Of a DNA stretch of 64,000 nucleotides, positions 59,031 to 64,000 are shown one piece after another. The translations under genes and the position numbers were made by a program. This DNA is from Pyronema omphalodes (Eukaryota > Ascomycota > Pezizomycetes > Pezizales > Pyronemataceae): positions 868,001 to 932,000 of the forward strand of contig JAJJXM010000005.1 in the NCBI GenBank assembly GCA_024516155.1. Direction: 5' to 3'. Below the pieces are notes generated by a model. It was not told where the DNA came from, did no database searches, and saw only the letters and a program-made list of their open reading frames with translations. Position 1 is the first letter of the stretch; every line of letters starts with the position of its first letter.

Positions 59031-60563
59031 TTAGAAGCACCTGGTAAAGCTGTTAGCATTGATCGTGTAATAAAGGAAGCTGGTAAAACATACTTGCGGT
59101 GGACAATGGAAGGTCCGCTCTCGTCGTACTCCTGCTTTGAGATCCACATCTGCTGGAAGGTGGAGAGGGAAGCAAGAATGGATCCTCCGATCCAGACGGA
59201 GTACTTACGCTCGGGGGGAGCGATGATCTTGACCTTCATGGATGAAGGAGCAAGGGAAGTAATCTCCTTCTGCATACGGTCGGCAATACCGGGGTACATG
59301 GTGGTACCTCCGGACATGACGATGTTTCCGTAGAGGTCCTTACGGACGTCAACATCACACTTCATGATGGAGGTGAAGGTGGTGGCGTGGATTCCACCGG
59401 ACTCGAGACCGAGGACGGAGGGCTGGAAGAGAGCCTCAGGAGCACGGAAACGCTCGTTTCCGATGGTGATGACCTGTCCGTCGGGAAGCTCGTAGGACTT
59501 CTCGAGGGAAGAGGACTGGGAAGCAGTCTGGATCTCCTGCTCGAAGTCGAGAGCAACGTAACAGAGCTTCTCCTTGATGTCACGGACAATTTCGCGCTCG
59601 GCGGTGGTGTTGAAGGTGTATCCACGCTCGGCAAGAATCTTCATGAGGTAGTCGGTAAGGTCACGACCAGCCATGTCAACACGGGAGATGGCGTGGGGAA
59701 GGGCGAATCCCTCGTAAATGGGGACAACGTGGGTAACACCGTCTCCGGAGTCAAGAACGATACCGGTGGTACGTCCGGAAGCGTAGAGGGAAAGGACGGC
59801 CTGAATAGAGACGTAGAAAGCGGGAGCGTTGAAAGTCTCGAAGACAATCTGGGTCATCTTCTCACGGTTGGACTTGGGGTTGATGGGTGCCTCAGTCAAA
59901 AGGACGGGGTGCTCCTCAGGGGCCACTCGCAACTCGTTGTAGAAGGTGTGGTGCCAAATCTTCTCCATGTCGTCCCAGTTGGTGACAACTCCGTGCTCGA
60001 TGGGGTATCTCAAAGTAAGAATACCACGCTTGGACTGTGCCTCATCTCCAACGTAGGAGTCCTTCTGTCCCATACCGATCATGATACCGTGGTGACGGGG
60101 ACGACCGACAATGGAGGCTGAATACAAGCATTAGCTTATGATGTCAAGATAAGTACCTGGAGGGGGGTATCGTACGGAAGACAGCACGGGGAGCATCGTC
60201 ACCGGCGAAACCGGCCTTACACATTCCGGAACTGTGGCAATCGTCAGTAACTTGATTCTCGATAAGCTTTTGATGCGGTTAACTTACCCATTGTCAATAA
60301 CGAGCTATAACGCGAAGATGTCATGTCAGCCACAAGTAACTACAAAGGTGGTACAACCCCGCCACGTCCACCACTCAAATCGACGAAAGGGGTAGCGGAA
60401 TGCAACATACGGCGGCAACTTCGTCTAGAGAGAAACAATTGAGGTCAGCATTAATGAACTTGTGATGATGGTCGATGGATTTGGAGCTCTATCCCGATGG
60501 AAAGGAGGTAGAGCTGGCGGTTCCGATAGCAACAAGAGAGCAGGATAGCAACGAACCTTCCAT
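59031..60563 (-). CDS. ACT1: Actin
   Basis: Filament-forming ATPase of the cytoskeleton. Six exons, 60563-60557, 60424-60411, 60304-60288, 60231-60176, 60117-59094 and 59040-59031, total exactly 376 codons (375 aa, the canonical length). The first three exons are only 7, 14 and 17 nt and encode MEDEVAALVIDNG; the last is 10 nt and encodes the end K-C-F-stop. The nucleotide-binding loops [17 protein letters not shown] and [16 protein letters not shown] are intact, as are [25 protein letters not shown] and the [21 protein letters not shown]-terminus. Codons are strongly biased to C-ending forms, as expected of a highly expressed gene. The long plus-strand frame at 59387-60121 is its antisense shadow. 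Confidence 0.99.
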
Positions 60564-63500
60564 GTTGATTATTAAAGGTTGTAAAGTCTAAGTGATTAAT
60601 GAACTCGTGTAAAAGCGTCGACGCCGTAAGGGTATAAGGTCGCGAAGGTTGATGGGTGAAGTAGGTGAAGGTTGTAAAGGTGAAGTTGATGAACAGGTGG
60701 TTATAGGGGGGGAGGATGGGACTTTTTTGTAGTTCTCAAGGCAAGGAGGCACAGGGGAAAGAGGGGGCTCTGGAAGTGGCTTGCGTTGCCCATTTGGTGC
60801 GGAGGGATAGCGCCAAGGCGGGCTTGAGGGTTCTGCACTAGCTGCTTCTAGTAAAAGGCTTTACTAGCTGGTCCAAGCGCTGCTTCACCGAAATACCGAT
60901 GGCGTTAGAGGGCCCTAGGTGTACAATTGGAATTATGGGAGAGTGCGCTCGTCTGCCACGGGTTGACAACCATCGCGGCCCTCGCCACAGAACGTGTCTA
61001 CGCAGCGTGTTGGCCCCTAGCTATGACTCGAGAATTGGCCATTGTTGTGCTCAGGACTCATCAGCGCTGGTGGGGGACGGAGGGCGAGCGAGAAGAAAGC
61101 AAGGGCGAACAGGCAGAAGCCAGGCATTGTCACGATAGTTGATTCATAGCTTGGCACAGGACGGGATAATCGTAACCCGCTGACTCGGACGGGACGAACA
61201 GGAATGCGGAGAATACGTAGGATGTAGCCTTACGTACGTACACCTGAAGCTGTGTTATCTGATGGAGATGATTCTGTAAGAGTTTCGTGGATATGTTACA
61301 GCTTGAGCCTGCCCTCGTCACACGCCGAGACAATGCTCTGGAGCTCTCCCCAGACATGGGAATTGCTCTAGAGAGCTCGCTCCAGCCTAGAGAGGAGCAG
61401 CTCTCTGCATGCACAAGATCTCTTCCGCGAGCCAAAACAAACGCTTCGCTAACTCAGGCACGTTCGCCATACCAAAAGCTCTGGTCTGTGATATTTTGTT
61501 CATCTCGAGTTTGTATCTGTGTGACCTGAAGGTGGGGTGGTGGAATGGCGGGGTAATAGTGCAAGTTTCACAAGGCGTTGTTGGACAAGAGAGAAGAAAC
61601 CTGCACAGCCACGAGACACATCATCAGCTGCGGAACGGTATTGAAGTATTGGCATTATCGATAGCTACGCATACAACAACAACAACCTCGGGGAAGTTTG
61701 AATGCACGCGACCAGTATCATCAGCCACGGTCCACGATATTTTTCAAGCTTCACAAGCTCAAAGTATGATAACGGTCGAGTTTGCTGACACGTCCAAGAA
61801 AAAAACTGCACCTGCAAGCCAACGCTCCCGTGCAGATCTTGGCCACCAACAACGAGTCGAGTCGACGGCTGCAAAAGCGGGCCCAACCTTCTCCAACCTC
61901 CGACCTCGTCTCCGATGACCGCCGCTATCGACTCGCTTCGTGAAGCTTCGTGAGCTCATGAGCTCAATTGATGGTCCGCAACCTAGGAAGCGGGGGAGGA
62001 CAGAGAGCCGTCTACAGCTACCATAATAAAGTTCCGTCGCCGACACCGAGATTCACGGACTGCAATGGGGACTGCGACGGAAAAACCTGTTTCCTGTTTC
62101 GCCTTAACAAAGACGTTAGAATCGTTACTCATTCAACGCGGACAAACTTCTCTTTCAGCTTCTTCAATTACGATCGTCCAGCTCCGTATTTCCAAAACCC
62201 ATCAGCGGTCCGTGCAAAAGCGTGGAAGGCAAATGTAAAGCCTGTGCAAAGCCGGTGAAAATTGTTGCTTAGAAACTCTACACTTGTTTGCACTTTTGTT
62301 TCACGCTCAGTATACCGACTTTCCATTCTCGAAGTTATGGGCGGGTTAGTTTACTCACAGATGGCAGGTCCAATCATTTCTGGCAGATGGAAGAGAGAAG
62401 GAAGGAAATTAGCCGAAACTACGTGTTTAGAGATGTCTCTTACTCAGATTACTCCATCTCCATCTCGGGAACAGTCCGCAAGCTGGATACAACTTGACGT
62501 AAAATACAACTAAATGACAACAAGTGACTGAGTGCTTCTCAAAGCTTGAAAATGTCCGAAAAAAAGTCTGTCACATTCTCCGAGCCTGATTTACTATACT
62601 TTTTACACATTATTTCAAAATGAGATTCCAATCCAATTTTCACCTGCGTTGAAGTTACATAATCATCTCCATTTCCACCTTCATTCCACTACTATCGCGT
62701 CCTTCAAAACTTCCACAGTCCGACAGTTCCGACCAATTCAGCTTCCTCCATACATTACCTAGTACCATAAGTCCGCGCCAAACAAGTTTCATCCACCTCC
62801 GGAAACGGCTTTTTGTCGCTCTCGGATACACCAAGTGGAACCAACCCATGTTTTAATCAATTGTGCACTGACCTTTCCACCATTCCATCTTTCCACCATT
62901 CCATCTTTTGCACCATTCACCATTCCGGCCCGGCACGGCCCTCATCTCCGACGTAAGTACTCGGGTATGTAGACTGTATACAAAGAGTATAGTATCGTAT
63001 CATACACCACTGTAACCATAACGAATTTTGTTTAGAACGATTGCTTTAGGGCCTTTAAGCGGGTGGTACCAAACAGATGGGGCGATTAACTATTTCCATA
63101 GATCTCGGATTTCACCGCACGGAGCTTCTTTTTTTGTCTATAAAGCGGATGGGGGGTTTCTAGAAGAGTGGAAAGAAAAAAAATTCAACGTGGTCAAAGT
63201 CAAGTTAGAAACGAGTGATATGGATATGATGTTTATGTGTTTCACGAACTTGAGATAAGACGTGATACTATATGCATGCGATATGTGTATCATAAATTGC
63301 GTAGAGTACATACACCTATCTATCTGTATACCAACAATCCACATGAACGAAGTAGATGAAGATGAAGATCAAAACGGTGATGAAAGTTACCTCTCATCAA
63401 CCAATTCGTAGCCCAACCAAGGCCACCGTTCGATCATTTCATTCTCCAGTCCCCATATATACTTCAACCCCATGGCCACCTTTTCCTCTTCTCTGGCCTA

Positions 63501-64000
63501 TGATGCTATGGTTCTACATCCATAAACCGATACTAGATATTTATACCTATACCTTTACCTATACCTACCATAAACAAATTCCCCATCGTCTCAAGCTATC
63601 TATCTCAAGCCATTCCATCCATCTCAAGCTATCTGTCGAAACACCATACGTGGCAAACTCTCAGCGTCAAATCCCAAAACCTGACTTCTCAGTTTCAAAG
63701 GCTCAAACAACTTATAGCAAGTGGTACCAAAATAGTGGCTCCTTCATTTCGTGTATGGTGGAACAAGGATATAGTGCATACAGTAGTGAGTGATACTATG
63801 CTACATACCATCCCGATGCGCGGGGAAGGGTAGCGCGAAGGGGTTTCTGAAAATAATTTTTTGGAGATTTGCCAAGAGGGCTCGAAAGAAAAACTTCCAG
63901 AAGGAGAGGGTTCGCAAATTTAACGAGAGGAGGCGAGAGGAGACGAGACATGGACCGGAAGCATGGGGAGCATGGGAAGCATTCCAAGCTCCGAAAATGC
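60564..64000. other. Actin 5' flank and gene-poor end of the window
   Basis: About 60564-60790 is the actin promoter, pyrimidine-rich on the coding strand with long CT stretches, as in other strong fungal promoters. From 60.8 kb to the end I see only frames without domains or credible splicing (for example 61409-61918 and 63356-63793). Simple repeats include CAACAA near 61674-61685 and TACCTATACCTTTACCTATACC near 63543-63565. A gene running off the right edge cannot be excluded. Confidence 0.45.

Noticed and set aside
59387..60121. 244-codon plus-strand open frame
   Set aside because: Antisense to actin. Actin's biased C-ending codons keep the opposite strand open. No domain.
61409..61918. 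169-codon plus-strand frame
   Set aside because: No domain. Includes a CAACAA repeat translated as poly-Thr. Not convincing.
1..64000. CRISPR arrays, bacterial-type operons, phage genes
   Set aside because: None seen. The DNA is eukaryotic (spliceosomal introns throughout), and the tandem repeats lack unique spacers of constant length.

Overview
The window looks like nuclear DNA of a filamentous ascomycete (Pezizomycotina), most likely a leotiomycete, although the exact lineage cannot be fixed by eye. Support comes from short introns of 50-263 bp with GTATGT/GTAAGT donors, CTAAC/CTGAC branch sites and (T/C)AG acceptors, from a 375-codon actin with tiny 5' exons, and from fungal-only families: an NB-ARC/TPR NOD-like receptor with a HeLo-like domain, a DUF7580-type protein and an Ale1-type MBOAT acyltransferase. 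I rebuilt the spliced genes by hand. In each main model the exon lengths sum to whole codons and every junction reads in phase.

Layout. Positions 1-38 kb are gene-poor. They hold a low-complexity basic protein (3368-4081, -), a frameshifted pseudogene (4948-5680, -), a Pumilio/PUF RNA-binding protein with eight exons (8238-11365, -) and a small PY-motif membrane protein (26679-27209, -). The rest is A+T-leaning intergenic DNA with minisatellites, homopolymer G/C tracts and decayed repeats. At 36.4-38.0 kb a dead Tad-like LINE tail (RNase H plus Cys-rich knuckle) is split by a 724-bp non-autonomous hAT element with perfect 8-bp target duplications.

Positions 39-46 kb are a compact housekeeping block: DIS3/RRP44 exosome nuclease (+), convergent with HIS3 (-), which is divergent from the splicing factor CWC21 (+), followed by an Rcf2/Rcf3-like membrane protein (+). 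Positions 47.4-54.2 kb hold a head-to-head pair: a DUF7580-type protein (-) and a predicted 1418-residue receptor (+) ordered as helical N-terminal domain, C2H2-like fingers, HeLo-like domain, NB-ARC, TPRs. Positions 55.5-60.6 kb carry ALE1 (-) and actin (-). I see no convincing gene from 60.6 kb to the end.

The most interesting system is the 47.4-54.6 kb pair, which resembles fungal allorecognition or programmed-cell-death modules. The receptor has a 63-nt, stop-free, frame-preserving intron exactly inside the P-loop, so intron retention would give a full-length protein with a broken nucleotide-binding site. It also has two in-frame tandem duplications. Just beyond its stop codon lies a C18A33 ... 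T35G17 inverted repeat that could form a stem of about 50 bp. The PUF protein carries a complete eight-repeat recognition code predicting UGUANAUA targets.
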